Shown in pieces: positions 36,801 through 54,273 of a stretch of DNA of 64,000 bases; the first letter of the stretch is position 1; each line of letters begins with the position of its first letter. A model generated the notes under the pieces. The model did not search any database, had not been told where the DNA came from, and was given only the letters and a program-made list of their open reading frames with translations. A program made the position numbers and the translations under genes. Source of the DNA: Ciona intestinalis (lineage: Eukaryota; Chordata; Ascidiacea; Phlebobranchia; Cionidae); the NCBI RefSeq assembly GCF_000224145.3, contig NW_004190420.2, forward strand, positions 582,106-646,105, given 5' to 3'.

Positions 36801-39800
36801 TTTGTATCACATTTGGATCTTTATCACTTGGAACTGTAACAGACATTCAAAATTAAATATCGTGGTTTAAGCCACCATATGAAGTGGAAAATACCTGTGG
36901 TCTTCATGTAGTTAGTGGTGATGAATTCTGTGGACGGTTTGTTTATTTTTGGTATTCTAGATATAGTTGTAATGCCGTTGCTTGTTACTATTGGCTTGAG
37001 CAGATTCACTGGATATATGAAAGCAGTAGGTTTAGCAAAAAAGTAAAGTTAGGAGTTCAGAGTTGACATAGCAGGTAGTTATCGGGTAATATTTAAATGT
37101 TTAAAATAAGGGAAGAAATTTTGGCTTTAATATAGCAATGTAACCTTGACCAAAAGTATATATATAGATACATTTTTTAGTAACTTTTCCAAATCTTGCA
37201 GATCTAACTGCCAATTGGATATATATACATAATGTAATTTTTAGATGTCCGTTTTTGTAACAAAACTACCTGGTACTTAACAAATATTACCAAAGGGCCA
37301 AAAGTAAACAAAAAACGCACAATCAGAATGTGTATTAGTTTAGAACCTATTTAAAAAATAGTAAGGGGTTTACCTAAAAGTCATAGCATAAGTTATTACA
37401 GATTTCAACTTACCTTGACCAGGAATAACTGGTTTAATGATTGGCGTCGGATAAATTAACTCATTTGAAACAAAACGTTTTTTAGGGGCAACATTCCCAT
37501 TTTCTTTTACACTGAAACAATATGAGCAAAAACTGTTAGAATGTAGTAAATTTCATAAATAGTGATAGAAATATTACAAGGCCCAATGTAAATATTAATG
37601 TTAACAAGTGTTAAAACTAAGGGTCTCTGCAAAAAGATCAGGGTCAAAACATTGTTTAGAAGGCAATTATTCCAACAAAACAGGTCATTTGGTTGATATA
37701 GCTGAGTTGTGGGCAAAACTATATATTTAGAAACGAATCTGAGATCAACACTGATTAACTAACCTGTGTTCCATTTTAATGGGAGATATGGGACCTCCAA
37801 CACGGTGGACATCGGTGCTGTTTAACGTGAGCTTCTTGCTGACACTACAAAGTAGTAATAATATTAACTAACCTTAAGGTGCAATATTTAAATAAAACGT
37901 GTTTGAAATCAATTTTTATAGACACTGTTTTCAATGAAAAAACAATTAGGTGTATGGGATTAATATTACTGGTCACTTTGCTTAAAAAGTCATCTGAGAA
38001 TTTATATTATAAATACTTCAATAATAATTTTTATTTCCAAATTAATCACATTTAAAAAAAACAACAAAGTTTACAGTAGTACAAAGTTAATAGCAGTAAA
38101 GGGATTACCAACAAATGTTTAAACTAAAAGTAACAAAACAGTTTAAAAAAATGAAAAAAGCGTACCTGGTTTCACTTCTTGCAGGTCTCCTCAGTATGGC
38201 AGGTTTAGGTGACATGTGGGGTTGGTGGGAAGCAGAAGGGGGGCCACGTGGTTGGTCGTTCGGTATCGTGTTTATTGAAACGGAAGACATAGGTTGACCA
38301 CCTGGCAAAAAATAAACGTGAAAATGGTCACTGATAATGCTGTCTTCAGTGTAATGTTAAATAGAACTGCAATGATAATGAAGCCATGTATGATAACCTT
38401 TTAAAGCATTTGCTTTTGCTTTTTTTCTTTATTTAAGGTAATAAATTTCGCACAAAACTCTTACTTTGCGAAAATGTTGTAACACTTTGTGAGCTGGCAC
38501 CTGATGCAGCCGTTTCCATCACCAGCAAATTTTGATTAATTCGGAATTGTGAAGCAGGAACACTTGTAACTGTATGAAATAAAATGATTGAACTAAACAA
38601 GGCCTGGGTGCTATCACTATAATTTAAAAACTAAACGTACCAGCAGGTCTGAATCCATATGATGGGTTAGGGGTTGCAGCGTATGGTATGTTGATGTTAA
38701 TGCCTGGTTGTTGCCAGTATAACATTGAAGGAATGACTGGTTGGTTTTGAGGCTGTAAAGAACAAGGTTTAAATTTGAATAAGTTTGCCAGCTGTGTATA
38801 AGTAGTTGTGTACAAATATAAAAGCACAGGCGCACAGCAAATATGAGCGTACTATGTTTGTTTTAACTATTTGCTTGGTGTATGCTGTACGGCGCAACAT
38901 TTAAGGCATCACGATCAGATGTATTTAAACCGATTTTCCCATATAAAAAAAGAGCTGGGACAAATGTACTCAACAACTTGACAATTAAAATTATCCCCAT
39001 ACACTATACAGACTAAAACTTTAGAGAATATCAATGTTACTATTGTAGAACACATATGCACGCTGTAATGGATTTAAACCACAGAAGTCAAAGCGGCTTT
39101 TGTGGGAATTGTAAAAATCAATAAATGTCAAAATTTAGATGAATAAAAGACACATTTGTAGAATAGTTGTAATATAAAACTGAAGTCTTACCCTTGTTGA
39201 AGCAACAGTTGTTACAACAGCGGAACGAGATACAGATGATTGGGTGGTAGTCATGGCAACACTGGCTTGCCGGATTGTGGTTGGGATGCTGAATTCTGCC
39301 GGTCGCGCATGAGCAGAGATACCACTTACAGAAGGCTGCAGTGTGTGAACCCTTTGTGGGGGCTGAGGGTTGGAGGGAGAGATTGATTAAAAAAAGGCGT
39401 CCAGTTAAATTAAAAATGACTTTCATACAAATTGGTAATAAAAATATTGCATACATAGGTTAACTTACTTTCCGATTATGTATAAATATGAACATTTTTC
39501 AGATAGGCTGCTTTTTAATTTTTATATGTATTTTCCATCGCCCAAAATAGTTTCTTTTAATGTAAAAATAATAAACTAAAAATTAATAAGCAGCTCTTAC
39601 TTGTTGAGGGTAGACTTTTGCGACAGGTACAGAAGATGAAGTGATGAATGAATTTGGTGCGAGCCGAGATGATGCTGGGGAGTATGTGAATGCAGTAACG
39701 GATGTTGCGTTAACTGAGGATGCACTTGTGTTGAACGGAGCATTTTGATCTGAGAGGAAGTTTTATAAATGTAAATTTCCTAGTGTAATAAAAAGACCAA

Positions 39801-42724
39801 TATTTTTACATAATATATATAATATACATATATATTTGCCAGGTAAAACAAGCAATTTTATTCGAAATAGGTAAGGTCCTACTTAAAGTTAAAAAAAGCT
39901 ACAACCCAACACCCAGTATTACTGTCAATGGGCAAAATGTTGTGTTTGTAGCATTCTTTTAATAAAATATGATAATGCAACATAGTCTGCTGAACACTGC
40001 GGATGGATTCAGACATTTGATTTTTAACTTACTGCTTGACACTGTGACAGAGACAGTGGAAGTCGGTTGGTGAGCTACAATTAACTTTTGGTGTTTAGTG
40101 CTGGCTGCTGTGGTGAGGGGGGGAGCAAGACCAATCTGATACAATGGTTTCACTCCTACCAAACCAAGTATTACAATTATTTACCAATGATAAGATGCTC
40201 TAAGTTTAAGTTGGACATAGGACTTGAAATTTAATATACTCAGGAGGTTTAGTAAAAGACAGCTGGGCAAGATGGCATAAGGTTTAATGTTCAAAAACCT
40301 GTTGAGGTAACAGAATATATGGCAGGTGTGTGTGGGATAATGCGTTGGGTTCTTTGACTCATTCTCAGTCATATTTAAAACTGGACCTTTTGATATAACA
40401 TTAGGTAAATTTGACTTAGGAAAATATAGATGGACGAATATTACTGGTTATAGGGTAAAATGAGCCTACCATGTGAGCATGTTGTTCTTCCAGATGCAGC
40501 TGGTATCTGTAGAACGGAGGTTGGTGGCTCGAAATGGGAGTTCGGTCTTGCTGGTACACTTATGCTGATTGTGGTGGTAGGTTGGTATAATACATTACTT
40601 GACCTGGAATGATTCAACATAACAGAATCATATATTATACTGGTGAACATGTACAGTAAAATGTAATAAGCTTATACTTTAGGAATACCCTTTCTGGTAT
40701 ACAACAATTTTGCATCAATTATCATATTATGGAAAATCAAATTAGGTAAAAAGAGGAATAAAAATCAACATAATGTTATTGTTAGGTTTTATTACAGATG
40801 TATAAAACTGATCTTCATACCTTCGTATGGTGCTTGGATCATGAGTACTCGAGCTTGGATTTGCAGTTCTACCATGATAGATGGACCGCACCTGGTAACA
40901 TAAGACATGTTAACTTTTGCTTTTCATATATTTGCACAATGAACAAAATAAAACAAGTTTTGAGCATGCTGTGTCATAAGCCCATTCCTTAGGTCAAGAC
41001 TGCCTGGTACTTTGCTACTGTTTTCTGTTGCTACCATGCATACCTAATGTATTTCTGAGAATGTTCCTTTGGTATATTAATGTAGTTAATGTTATGGAAA
41101 CAGTGTTTGTTACATTAATGTTACATAACTACATTAATGTAATACCGGACAAACACTTTCAAGAAATTCTTATCTACAAAGAATGCAAATAGATACATTG
41201 TTTAGCCTGGTAATTATTTCTAGAAGCAAGAGTAAATGTAGTGTGACAGAAAAATGTACAGCTATTTTAGGCGGCAGCTCACCGGGATTTGTATGCCTGG
41301 TTGCACCTTTGGTGTTGTTACTGAAATGACTGCAGGTTTGGACAGAGAAGCATTGCTGGTATGCGTTTGTGCAGGTACAGGGTATGAGTGGTATGCCTGT
41401 GGTGATAATATAGTTAGTAAAACTGCTTTGAAATAACTCATTTTACATAATCAAGGCCGGATGGAATATGTATTTAACATTTTACTTTTTGGATGAAGTT
41501 TTGCATTGAATATAAAAAAAGGAAACCAATCAATAAATCTTGTTAAATAAATTTATTAGGTATTATAATGTTAGCAAATAAATTTATTAGGACAACTGAA
41601 ATTGAAAGTAAATTAAATCTTAGCTTTGCTATTTAGCTGAGAACACATGTGCTCAATTAATACAACTAAATAAAATAAAAATAACATAACATTAAAGTTT
41701 TGTAAATTGTAAACTAAACATACATGAATTTATCTAGAATAATTACCAAAGTATAGCCGATACAGCACTAGATGTGTTGATACATCATAGTGTATGTAAA
41801 TTAAGCAGCTGAGCTAAAACCACTTACATTAGGAGCATACACAGTCTGCTGAAGCTTTACTGTTGAAGGGGCTGGACTTCTTAAACCAGGAGCCATCAGT
41901 ATTGGTTGCGCCTTGAAAATTAGTTTAATTTTAAAATCGATTTTCTAGATATATATATATAAATGTGTTGGATTTTCTAACAGCTCAGTAAGTTCATGCT
42001 GGACATTATAGTTGTAATTCAAAATCAGTTACTCACTTTGCTTGGCTTGATGGCTGGAGATATTAGGGTTGTCTGAACCGGAAGAGTCTTTGTGCTGTAA
42101 CCACCACCAGGGTCAATAAAGGCCGTGGTTACAGATGCTGCATCTCCTGCACTGGTTTTAGGTGCAACGTGGGAAATACCAGCAACTGGTATTGCACGGA
42201 CTGGCAACTGATGTTTGCCGTAAGGTTTTGCTGCAGGAATACTTGTCCCAGTAGCCGGGGCCAAGTTTATGATTGAACCAGCTTGAATCATTTGCTTTGG
42301 TGCAACAGTAACTAAAACTGTACTACTAGCAGTAACAGAATTTGATGTCGAGGAAAAACTCTGCTTTGAACCAGAGAACAATGGTTCCTGAAAAAAAGGT
42401 TACTTTATTGTATTTACAAAAACAATGAAAATATACTTTTACTTTATACTTCAACATTATTAGAGTGAATAATACATTCCCAATATTACATAGTTAGATA
42501 TATATAGGCCTATACCTATTTCAACTTACCTGGATCAATGGAGTAGAGCCACCAGTTGAGATTGTTGTCTGGGGCAGCTTATGTATAGCTTGGTATACAA
42601 CAGGTGGTGCAATGGACACCTTGGCATTCCCAGCTGTGAGCATTTCACTGTTGCTTGAATATGGTTCTCCAATGGAAACAGAACTAGACACACTTATAGT
42701 TGGGGAAGTGTTGTTCACTGACAT
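33829..42724 (-). CDS. SAP130: Sin3A-associated protein SAP130
   Basis: Twenty-three exons join in phase and encode about 1,177 residues (human 1,048): 42724-42530, 42387-42037, 41911-41828, 41396-41283, 40891-40821, 40603-40470, 40155-40033, 39749-39601, 39362-39192, 38752-38641, 38569-38465, 38301-38166, 37844-37764, 37511-37414, 37008-36895, 36833-36726, 36554-36117, 35848-35723, 35420-35306, 35238-35135, 35007-34916, 34661-34332 and 34011-33829. Identification rests on the C-terminal third: LSPRKKPRKQTHIVAKE, EYTDAEGIRYIQVRKRPPIS (human EYIDEEGVRYVPVRPRPPIT), NNHFTHYSDVKVKE, LKGWKIAQLALQL and the last-exon NIQRSNVMQEQLSEAKT. The N-terminal two thirds are Ser/Thr/Pro/Gln-rich, as in SAP130, and include SPKPAILRRPARSE (human SPRPSILRKKPA). 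SAP130 is a subunit of the Sin3/HDAC corepressor in the nucleus, and its C terminus contacts Sin3. The ATG is the first in frame after a TAA about 33 bases upstream; a further 5' exon is possible. Confidence 0.92.
34738..34908. mobile_element. Truncated MITE-like copy at a SAP130 splice donor
   Basis: The landmarks AAACAAAGAACATCAATGA, CCCATAGACCGTTG, TTAACACGATCAGGAT and GTTAAAGGTGTCTTGC place this copy in reverse orientation. Its outer end is missing on the side that abuts the exon ending at 34916, so element-derived sequence begins within about 10 bases of the GTAAGT donor. Confidence 0.65.
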
Positions 42725-46529
<3,805 letters not shown>

Positions 46530-49329
46530 ATTTCAATCATTGCAAAAAAGCCTCTATTTATTACATATTCATAATTTCATATCAATGCATGATCAGCTTT
46601 ACTTGTATTTTTATTTGTTGGAGATATATTTTTGTTATTCTTAGCTTATAATATCAAACTTAAAATACGCCTACAGTACCGCAGTATTGAATCAATATAT
46701 TGTACTGTGTTAACTCACAGTACAGTCACTGTGGTCCTGGAAATGGGAAATTGTTCTTTGTTTTATTGATCTCCTGTAAGTACTAAAGTGTAAACCAATG
46801 GCTATGCACTTCTGTCATGCCACTAAATGTTTGGAAAGTATTATGGTGTTCCAAGCTTCAATTTGCTCTGGTTTAAATTCATGCATTATTCGAAGTAGGT
46901 GCTTCATTTCATGAACAGTAGTAAAATACTAAATCTAAACCAATCCAATTCAAGATCAAATCTATTTTGGTGCTGCTATTTCACTTGTAGCTTTCAATAT
47001 CTGTCTCTAGGAAAATATGTTGTGAATTACAATCCATGCTTTTGTAGTAGGTGGTAGATAAAGCTGCCAGTTGTATTGTAATTGCCTTAAAACTGTGTTG
47101 TTCCTTGAAATACTACAACCAACCACTCCTATTTTCCCAATTACCTGCATTGATATACTGATTATTACTAATGACAATTCCTTATTAATTACAGACATTT
47201 GAATTTAACGGTGTCAGCTTAAACTTATTTTTTTGCAAACTATAAATTCCATAGCATGTTGTAAGATGATTGTAAATGCTTTGTAAGACTTGTGTAGGGT
47301 TTGCAACAGGTTTACTCATACTCCAAAGCTTCACTGTTTCATTGTTGTGTGTCGTATTTAATGTAGGATGTAAGTTCCAATTCTGTCATAATAAATGTGT
47401 TAAAACTACGATTTGAAGCTTCGTTCTTTTTGTGGTAATTCAAAAATATTATATCTTATTTGTTATAGAAATAACATGGGTTAAATACTTTTATATATGA
47501 AAGGGAGTTGGTGCCTGCATATGATTATGATATATATAAAAAAAGTTCATAAACTGATTAATATTAATTCTTGCATCAATATATGGTGGGCATGTGGGCT
47601 ATATATTTAACAGGTTATATACCAAACCTTTTAAAAAAGGACTTCACAGCAGTTATATAATATACATTGGTGGTCCTTTCAACGACACACAAAGATTCAA
47701 TGAACTATACTTTGTTTTGCTATAAAAAGACACATGACTTATTGACGTCATGGGCAAACGAAATTTTCAAGTCTCGTTTTCTAATAAATAATTCAGCAGC
47801 AGAATAAAGGTGGTGGGGTATTGATTATTGCTTGCATCGGTATTTGACCTTCAACGGTATATAAAGAACTAAACGAAACTGTAGCCTAAGTTTCCCAGAT
47901 TTAAAAACACGCTTGCTGGTTGTGCGGAGAAAATAAACCCCGACATACTTAAAATCTTCTGTATTATAAAAAATATTCATTACCATGGCCCTGCCTAGAA
48001 TAAACTTAATGCATATGTCCAAAGAATGTAAACGATAGGTGTTTTTGAATGAAACAGGTTTTGCGACGGATATAATCAAGTCGAACTTGTACCGTTACAT
48101 TTGATTTTTCATGACGCGTTGTAGCTATAAAACGGCCCTTATACTGACTCTAGTTAAAACGGTTTATAGGCCTGCTACCTGTGTTTTGTGAACCATAAGA
48201 GTGTGAAATGGTGACGTTATTGGCTCTGTCTTTGATCATACTACGTACAAATCATATTATCCAATGGGACACTTTTTAGGCAAAATTGCAATAAAAAGGA
48301 AAAACGTTCTTGTAACCTATTGAAACATATATGGTATCTTTGCTGTATAAATCTCTGCGCATTTACGCAATAACTCTTTAATAGACATCGTAGTTTTTGT
48401 GCCCTTTCATTAGAGCTACACTCTCTTGTAATAATACATAGCGTTCCATATTTACTCAACGAATACTGTGGGCTACTTTTCTTTGATTTACTACTACTAA
48501 ACTATTAACACTTAGATAATTACGAATTTAGCGGTAAGCGATATATATTTTGCATTGGATAAACGCCTTTTATTTTGCAACCGTGTGCAAAAAGTAAGGC
48601 AAATCGGGAAAAACTGTGTTGCAAATAAGGCAATAGTGCAATCCCTAATGGTTATAGTAAGGTTCTTCAGTAGCACTGACAGTAGTTTATCGGCTACCGA
48701 AGAGGGTGGGTAATTAGGCAGGTCCAACAAAGTTAAATGGTCCCATTGTGGCCCTCATACTTAACCAGCATTAGATTATAAATGTTCGTAAACATTAACG
48801 AACTACCTGGGGATACGGCTGTTGATTCACTTCGGATGAATTATTATAAATCAGATAAATATTTACTGTTTGTGTAGAGTCTGTAGACATGTCCTTCACT
48901 ATATCCCAATACCACAAAACAAGGGCATGTATGGAGGTAAGCGTAAATAAAACTTACAAATAAATGACATTCGTGTATTGTGAACATGCGACACAAGAGA
49001 AATTGAACTGGATAAAACATACAAATATGCTCCTATACACATGCTACAATAACACTGTGTTGTTAAAACATATAAACTAAATAAAGTTTACATTATTCTA
49101 ACAATTAGAGACCGCCTTTATGTAAGTATGCTGCTAAAAAATGCTTCAGTATTAGAAGACTTATTCAGGCATTACAATAAACTTAGTGTCCAATATTTGA
49201 TTCATGCACCTACCACACTAATTGCACAATATTTAAAAAAAACAATGAAAGTGCATTTACATAAATATTTTAAAACAAAATAGTTCACTATTTAAGACAT
49301 TTCATTTATTCTTCTTTGAAAATTACCCA
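46530..49329. other. KLC 3' UTR and spacer to CPTP
   Basis: The first 870 bases look like the KLC 3' UTR, ending near the poly(A) signal at 47390. The rest, up to the CPTP stop, is AT-rich. It contains a TGACGTCA at 47743-47750 and a possible isolated first exon (48889-48936, ATG to GAG followed by GTAAGC) for which I could find no continuation. No gene is supported. Confidence 0.5.
47390..47395 (+). other. Probable KLC polyadenylation signal AATAAA
   Basis: AATAAA in the context TCATAATAAATGTG, about 860 bases after the KLC stop, followed within 30 bases by a T-rich stretch (TTCGTTCTTTTTGTGG). Confidence 0.5.
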
Positions 49330-52300
49330 TCAAGGAATCTCTGTTAAGTCGTATTTGCTGTGAAACAGAATAAATATTTTGGGTAAATTAAATCTATACC
49401 AAACATATGTAGTGTGGAACAGTTTTTCTTGTTAAGATTTTGTAAAAACATTTATAGTGGTATTGTATTAAACAATAAAAATACTGTTTTGTTAGTTACA
49501 TTAAAATTGCACAGCTTTCCCCCAGCAGGTTTGAAATGATGGGTAATACTAATAAATAAAACATACCTGTATAAAGCATTTGTGAACTCATACACAGCAT
49601 CCATGCTTTCAGAACACACACCCATGGTTTTTGCCATCTCTTCATCACTTAGATCTTGGCACATTTTCTTAAGAAAAGTTGTTCTGTCAGGAAGCATGTA
49701 AACTGCTATACCAACAGCTTTTTGCACAATCCAAGGATGGTACCTAAAATTGTTTGTTTTTATTCATGACAAATCAGCAGAGTATATTAAAAAGCTTTTT
49801 TTTATAATTTTATGGTTGTGCTTTATTTTGTATTTGATATACCCAAATCATTGCTGATCTAAAACTGCTTTAGATGAATAAAAGGTACTTTTATATCCAA
49901 TTATTTTTTAGGCTTTTTACCACAAAATAAATAATTTACAACCAACTCTAAACCATAGCATTAAGCAAATGTGCATTTCTTTTACAGTTATTATAAAAAG
50001 AAGCACATAAACTCTTACTTCGCCATAGGAGATGCATGATAAGCATTATAACCCATTAAAGATACTTTTCCTTCATCCTCATTATGTGCAAGTTTTCCAA
50101 TCAGTATTAGAAGGAATTTCAAAGCTCGGTGCAAACGAAGCAACGTTCTACAGCCATATGCTGTAACCTAAAATAAAAAAATGAATTTAATCATAATGTG
50201 TGAAGTGAGTTATTGCATTATAACATGAATTTTTTAACCTTGAATGCGATTGAGAACATTAAAATATAAAACCAATAAAGGAAAAAAACGTAAATGTACC
50301 GTTTTAGATGGAGCTGATTTGAAGTTGACAAGCTTATTCTCTTTTTCAAACAAGATCATTTTTTCAATTGTTTCATAATGTTCTTTATTACTTGACTTTC
50401 GAAAATCCCTTAAAATTCCAACCTTTTCAACCACGTCAGAACTGACAAAAGTGAAAGCTTTTCCCATCGAGTTTAAAAATCTGAGTAAAAAGTATTTAAA
50501 TTGAAATTTACCCCTATATACTCCTAAATACATCTTCATAAAGGTGGGCTAAATACCATTAAAGCATGTGAAACAACCTAAATATGTTTTTAAAGAGAAC
50601 ATTGGCTACTATGACAATATTTTTAAATTATATTTAACATTGAACACACAACAAACACAATAATGAAGACCTTTATTAATTAAAAACTGTTTAAATAAAT
50701 GGGGGAGACCATAAGTAAATTTAAAAAATCAAGGGACGAGAATTAAAAGCAAACCATTAGACCTAGACTGGTCTTCAATAAATGGCATAACTCTAATGGA
50801 TGGCTCGATTATAAAACTTCGATTTCATTAAGAAAGATGTAATCTAAATGTATAATATACACCACAAAGTTTGTGAGTTGCACAACTGTGAAAAAAGTTG
50901 ACACCATTACTCCATTAGCATCATTGCCTGAAAGTGTTAAAGTAGGCAGTACTAAAGGTTAGAATTGAAACGCTTCATTGGTTTAGTTCTTATTTTGTCG
51001 CTAATAACTCTTTTAAAAGGAAAAATGTATACTACAGGATTCATGAACAAATATTATAATTTGATTTCAGTTTAAAACTAAATGCGACAAATGATATTTG
51101 TGTAAACAAGAACAAGAACTGTTCAACAAAACAGGATCTATGGTTAACGGGCCAATCCTGACCTAAATCCTAGGACCAATAGCATGCCACCCTGCGGGAC
51201 CTTACCCACAAAGTAGTGATATGCATTAACCAACATTTTTTAAAACTGTTTATGAGGAAGTATCAATTAAAAAGCACAGCTGTAAATCACACAAACCAAA
51301 CAAATGAAACCTTATAAGCTCATCCCAAGCATCCAGGTATCGATCCATATCAACTTGGCGAGCTTTGGGTGAAGTTGCACATTCCTGGAACAACTTGGAC
51401 ATTTTCATTACTGAAAATGCTGCTGTCTGTGGACATTCAACCGAAGATTTGGACATCTTTACCTTTCCTTCCAGTTCACTTTCTTTCTAAGAATGTAATT
51501 TTTGTTTTTATTAAGGCAATTTATAAGCAGTTGAACAAAAGAAAGCAATCCGGGATAACAGATGCGAAAATACAAATGACAGTCAGTGAAAATATACAGT
51601 ACGCTATTATCGTTCACCACCCCACTATATTTGTCCTTTAATTTGTACAACAAATATTAAATGTCTCTTCCAAAATACCTTTATAGCTAATGAAGAAACC
51701 TACCTATATTACTAACAACCACTAGCAAAACTTGTAATGTCAAAAACTTGTTTTAATGGTACCAAAGTTTATGACGAAATTAACCACTCTCAGTGTTAGT
51801 AGTGTTACAGGTGACCACAGTAAATATATTCAATACATAACATACCTCTCGGACAACGGACATAAACTCTACGACAGATTCTCCTTCAACAGAATGTGGT
51901 TGTAACGTTCCAACAGAATCTTAAGAATTAAACGGTTCACAATTAAACACCAAACGTCGTTACAAAATATACATAAAGTCACCAACAATAAACACACGGC
52001 CTGGACTTTTACTTCCTTGCAAAACAAAAGAGAACAGTCGCGTTCGATTTCTCTTATATAAATAGGGGAAAACCCATTGTTCATTCAAGCATGAACAGCG
52101 GTCGACATAGAGCTGTTAAATAAGCTTTTAATACTTTTCTAACGGGTTCTATCCTAAACTATAAGACTTATAAAAGAAATTGGTTTGTATGCGCAAGGTT
52201 AGTAAAAGATGGTTATAAAAAGACTCATTAGTTTTACTTTAACAATGATGTTTAACTTGCTTCCGGTGCGCAAGTAACATTTCATGCAGTTACTTACGTG

Positions 52301-52478
52301 AGCATCGAAATGATGACATAAGCACAACCACGGCTAATGTTCCTAACACTCCGTATGCGACCCACTTGTTCATTCTACGTCTACAAATTCTGGAATACTT
52401 GGCTTGGGTAGCAGAACAAATCAGATAAAAGCACCTCTTAACTTGCACCTGGAGCCAATGGCGAAGAAAATATGCCAT
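49330..52478 (-). CDS. CPTP: Ceramide-1-phosphate transfer protein / GLTP-domain protein with N-terminal membrane segment
   Basis: Seven exons: 52478-52298 (ATG), 51919-51846, 51486-51311, 50480-50300, 50167-50019, 49743-49567 and 49357-49330. They give 321 residues. From about residue 105 the protein is a GLTP fold most like human CPTP: RYLDAWDELIRFLNSMGKAF, then DVVEK (Asp 159, Lys 163), YGCRTLLRLHRAL (Arg 211, Arg 215) and KYHPWIVQKAVG (His 256). These are the CPTP residues that hold the phosphate and sphingoid amide. The final exon encodes only SKYDLTEIP, aligning with the human C terminus. Residues 1-60 add a basic stretch and one hydrophobic segment (WVAYGVLGTLAVVVLM), which cytosolic CPTP lacks but GLTPD2-type proteins have. 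It probably moves ceramide-1-phosphate between membranes, here perhaps anchored. A shorter start inside the frame is possible. Confidence 0.93.
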
Positions 52479-54273
52479 ACGAATGAAACTAACGTTTTCA
52501 AGTGATTTGAACGTGACACAGTAAAAGGTAAGCTGGTGCAGTAAAATTGCCTCGTACGAGCTTTCGTGTCAATTATCTACAACCGCGTTACACGTTGGAC
52601 TTTGAACAGAAGCAAACAAAAATGTCATACACAACGAAATGCCAAAACCATACTCTCAGCCCCTTCTTTCGTTTTAAATTGCGAATGCAACTCGCGAAAT
52701 CTTTGTTAAAAATCAGCCTTGGTCTTGTTGCTCTTTGTCATATATTACGTTGACTGCTTTTGAATTTGCTTACTAAGAGTATCCTGTTACCACGAATCTG
52801 TTACGGTAAACAGACTCGATCGAGAACGTTAATTTAATATGCTGCCGTCAGCAATTCGCACCAACTAGCGCACGTTTCAGATGTCTCCTGTGGCTTTTTT
52901 TCATTCCTGACAGTGGATGTGCTTGATTTTTGATATCTTAAACACAAAGTAACAATAGGCTACTAAAACACTATTGCAGTAGCCGATGGATGACTTCAAG
53001 CGAACATTTATAAAAAAGGATATTTCGTTAAACCCTAATAAGCAACCTCTTTAAACATTATACGATTGTTTGATTTCTGAGAAATCAAATGCGATTCCTT
53101 TATATTCTTGTTGACACATCAAATGCGACGAAAGAGAAGTTTTCCCTGCGGTGCATGACGTCATTAGACCTGCGGGCAGCGAGATCTTTTTTCTTCAATC
53201 TCTAAAAGTGAAAAAGGAACTGCTACTGACAAATATCAAAGTATTTGGAAATTCTTGGTAAGTAATTAGGTGAAATAGATAAGCGTGTTGGATCAGTCTT
53301 TCTTTTTGTGTTAAACGCCAAATATTGCGGAGATATCTTAAGCAGTGTCTCGATAGGATTAAAGGATTTCTAAATGGCGCACCTTCAATTTTAATTGACC
53401 TAGTTGTAAGCAGAGTCCTAAAAACACCGAGTAGTCCAACTGCCGTCTGTGTGTGTTCAAAATAGAGCAAAAGCGGTGACTTTCGCAATGAATTTAAACG
53501 AACTTGTTGAGTTTTATTTGCGATTTCCTTGTGTGGAAAGGCGTAAAACAGCTTCTATTTACATTACCAAACATTTTTTTGAAAAAACATATAAATTTAC
53601 CCCCATTAAATGACTAAAATGTCACAAATCAACCGCTTCTAATTCCATTTTTTGACTTTTTTTGATACAGAAAACAAATAACACTTGTTTTTTACACTTT
53701 TTAACCTTTAAATTTGTTTTTGGACTCAAGTTTTTCTCTAATTTACCGAAAAACATGCATTTTCCCTATACCTACTGTGTTATTTTGGACCCAAATTGCC
53801 GTTCAATTTGTCTTTTACGTAACAATGGGTTGGACTACTCGGTATTTCTATGGCTCTGGTTGTAAGCAGACACATAATTCGTCTGATTTAGCGACTCTGA
53901 CAAAAGTAAACTTTCTGATGTCTGTCATTAGGTTTTCTAAGGGTAATCCCCTAGGCAAAAAGGATGCACTTATTTACGGTATTATCCATCTGGTTCAGTA
54001 CAGACGCAAACGATTTAGCGTTAGACGTTTACCACGTTTGAAAAAAATGCGCTTGTGCAAACGTTTTCCTGTGTGCACGTTACTGAACGTTGGAACATTT
54101 CCTGAATAACAACGCGGAGGTCTGATTTTACCTAAACAGTCCCTTTAAGTTAGCCCACCGGTGTTTATAACCCTTAAACATGAAGTTTGTTTAAAGACCC
54201 TTTTTGACAAGGAAGATAGGTAATTGTTAATTTATGTCATATTTAAGGTATATTCTACAAACAGGTTGCAGTC
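52479..54273. promoter_or_regulatory. Divergent spacer and promoter region, CPTP / CHDH
   Basis: Head-to-head start codons lie 1.8 kb apart. The region holds TGACGTCA at 53156 and an odd stretch, 53195-54110, with longer open frames on both strands and a short imperfect inverted similarity (see findings). No protein family was recognised. Confidence 0.45.
53156..53163. promoter_or_regulatory. CRE palindrome TGACGTCA (CPTP/CHDH spacer)
   Basis: A perfect CRE octamer in the context GGTGCATGACGTCATTAGA, about 680 bases upstream of the CPTP start and 1.1 kb upstream of CHDH. Function is inferred from the consensus only. Confidence 0.45.

Noticed and set aside
47825-48730. Three short - strand open frames in the KLC/CPTP spacer
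   Set aside because: Each is 70-85 codons, without conserved motifs or splice partners; expected by chance.
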